From NCBI GenBank assembly GCA_012719355.1, contig JAAYAM010000017.1, positions 1 to 61,607 on the forward strand: a stretch of DNA of 61,607 nt, given 5' to 3'. The position numbers and the translations under genes were made by a program. Below the pieces are notes generated by a model that was not told the DNA's origin, made no database searches, and was given only the letters and a program-made list of their open reading frames with translations. The DNA is from Acidobacteriota bacterium. Lineage in GTDB: Bacteria; Acidobacteriota; UBA6911. This document shows, piece by piece, positions 60,248-61,607 of the stretch. Position 1 is the first letter of the stretch. Each line of letters begins with the position of its first letter.

Positions 60248-61607
60248 CCTCATCCTTCATTTTCCGCTCAGCCGCCTTATCGCCGCCACCGTGTCTGACC
60301 GCCGATTGAATTGCCAGGATCAGGGCATTTGACGGCCCGCCCTTGGTGACAAAAGCAACGGCACCGGCAGCTCGAATCGCGGATTCCATCGCGGGGTCTT
60401 CGTGCATTGAGAGCCCGACGACCGCGATACCCGGATGGGTCTTGCGAAGCTCCTCTGTTGCAGTGATTCCATTCATCACCGGCATACTGACGTCCATAAC
60501 GACCACATCCGGCTGCAGATCGCGTGCAAGCTCCACTCCGGCTTTGCCGTCTCCGGCTTCTCCAACAACCGCGATATCCGGTTGATCCTGAAGCACCCGG
60601 GACAGTCCGTAGCGCAGCACAGGATGGTCGTCGACAAGTATGACCCGTATCTTCTGCTTGCCGCCCCGAACCGTCAGATCGGAAGGTACAATCCGCTTGA
60701 CCGGTTCTGACACTCCTTCCACTGCCGGCTGGACGGCGGCTGTTGCGACTGCCATAGGCATGTGAAGACTGAAACGGCTTCCCGCTCCCGGAGTGCTCTC
60801 GACGACGAGCCTGCCGCCAAGGTAGCTCGCACGCTCCCGTATGCTGAAGAGGCCAAATCCGGCACCGGCCTCACCCGCTACTTCGAGCCGGCTGACATCG
60901 AATCCCGACCCTTCATCCTCGACCCTCACCAGCAGTTCGTCGCCGTTTCTCCGGCAGAGAACCCGTGCGCTGTCGACGCCGGAATGCTTGACGATGTTGA
61001 ATAGAAACTCGCGCACGGACTCGAAAAGAAAGGCGCGGATATGCTGCACGAGCGGCGTGCCGATCGGAGTTGTATCGACGTTCACCTCGAGCCCATGCTT
61101 CTCCTTCATATTCCGCGCCAGCCAGCGGAGGCCGGCACTAAGCCCCTTTTCCTGCAGCACGGGCGGGCTCAGTTCAGCCGTGAGCGACCGGGATGCCTGA
61201 ATCGCCTGGTCCAGGACGTCGGTAACCTGTGCGCAGGCCTCTTTGACGCTTTCGTTGCGGCCCAGCAGACCGATTGAGAACTTCGCGGCCACCAGAAGCT
61301 GCTGCAGATGATCATGGAGCACCCTTGCCAGGCGCTGCCGCTCGCGCTGTTCGGTCTGAACCAATTCGGTCGCCAGCGCCCTGAGTTGATTCGTGCGCTG
61401 GGCGGCGATTTGGAAAGCCCGGTCACGTTCAACCCTGGTACGAAGCGCGCCGATGCCGAAAGCCATGTCGCTGGCAAGCTCCTGGAGAAGTACCAGCTGT
61501 GACTGATCGAGAGCATCCCTTTTGTGTGCCAGTATCGTCAACGCGCCGAACGGCTTTTCGCCGGCGCTCAACGGGAGCGCAAGGAGCGATCCGAACCCCT
61601 GCTCCAG
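60231..61607 (-). CDS. GAF - histidine kinase (HisKA_3) - receiver hybrid protein, N terminus outside window
   Basis: The frame is open to the window edge, so only about 458 C-terminal residues are seen. Order: end of a GAF domain (LLALPLSAGEKPFGALTIL), a HisKA_3 dimerisation domain with the phospho-His in LARVLHDHLQQLL (His codon near 61316), an HATPase with FLFNIVKHSG and GAGFGLFSIRERA, then a NarL-type receiver domain (VDDHPVLRYGLSRVL, VVMDVSMPVMNG). It ends after the receiver with no HTH, so a separate output protein must exist. NarL-style signalling beside respiratory genes fits a redox role, but this is inference. Confidence 0.88.
   Translation of the reverse strand: MEQGFGSLLALPLSAGEKPFGALTILAHKRDALDQSQLVLLQELASDMAFGIGALRTRVERDRAFQIAAQRTNQLRALATELVQTEQRERQRLARVLHDHLQQLLVAAKFSIGLLGRNESVKEACAQVTDVLDQAIQASRSLTAELSPPVLQEKGLSAGLRWLARNMKEKHGLEVNVDTTPIGTPLVQHIRAFLFESVREFLFNIVKHSGVDSARVLCRRNGDELLVRVEDEGSGFDVSRLEVAGEAGAGFGLFSIRERASYLGGRLVVESTPGAGSRFSLHMPMAVATAAVQPAVEGVSEPVKRIVPSDLTVRGGKQKIRVILVDDHPVLRYGLSRVLQDQPDIAVVGEAGDGKAGVELARDLQPDVVVMDVSMPVMNGITATEELRKTHPGIAVVGLSMHEDPAMESAIRAAGAVAFVTKGGPSNALILAIQSAVRHGGGDKAAERKMKDEGKGFA

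Noticed and set aside
1-61607. CRISPR array, insertion sequence or prophage
   Set aside because: No regularly spaced repeats, transposase, integrase or phage structural genes were seen on either strand.

Overview
The window looks like chromosomal DNA of a Gram-negative heterotroph, mid-to-high GC, with many GTG and TTG starts. Gene order (rimP-nusA-infB-ylxP-rbfA-truB; ispE, tRNA-Gln, prs, L25, pth, S6, S18, L9, dnaB) and content (HutI next to a fused FtcD, GldA/F/G-type ABC exporter with DUF4340, NrfHA, GH15/GlgA/GlgP) suggest an Acidobacteriota-like or deltaproteobacterial-like lineage. This is inference; no rRNA is present. I see no CRISPR array, insertion sequence, prophage or plasmid function.

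Layout. 1-7 kb: edge-truncated tRNA-Ala, secreted rhodanese, aldehyde:ferredoxin oxidoreductase family protein, GH15 glucoamylase, SDR, exported amidase. 7.4-10.2 kb: histidine degradation end (hutI-ftcD), then tatA. 10.8-17.9 kb: the most unusual part. A three-gene corrinoid methyl-transfer operon (methyl-THF methyltransferase, corrinoid protein, UroD-family methyltransferase) ends at a strong terminator and is followed by an MFS transporter. Convergent to it lies a PaoA/PaoB-like pair of molybdenum-hydroxylase subunits plus a U32-like protein, with no molybdenum subunit. 18-31 kb: envelope proteins, endonuclease III, glycerate kinase, an HD-GYP regulator with an eroded site, serine hydrolase, glutaryl-CoA dehydrogenase, glycogen synthase and phosphorylase, HU and the main sigma factor.

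31-36 kb: ABC exporter operon with a good sigma70 promoter. 36-42.6 kb: translation/transcription operon preceded by a promoter and an intrinsic terminator, an arrangement suggesting attenuation. 42.6-51 kb: ComEA-like protein, TPR protein, ispE, tRNA-Gln, prs, L25, pth, ribosomal proteins and dnaB. 51-61.6 kb: exonuclease III, alpha/beta hydrolase, CbiMQO metal uptake, NrfHA nitrite reduction, di-heme cytochrome, aminotransferase, small cytochrome c and an edge-truncated hybrid histidine kinase.

How it fits together. FtcD yields 5,10-methenyl-THF and the corrinoid operon passes methyl groups to THF, so 7-14 kb handles folate-bound one-carbon units. PaoAB-type subunits and the AOR family act on aldehydes, and GcdH sits at the end of aromatic and lysine degradation. 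A locus for demethylating and oxidising methoxylated aromatics is a testable reading, not a conclusion. NrfHA, cytochromes and the Co/Ni importer indicate anaerobic respiration and metal-cofactor demand.
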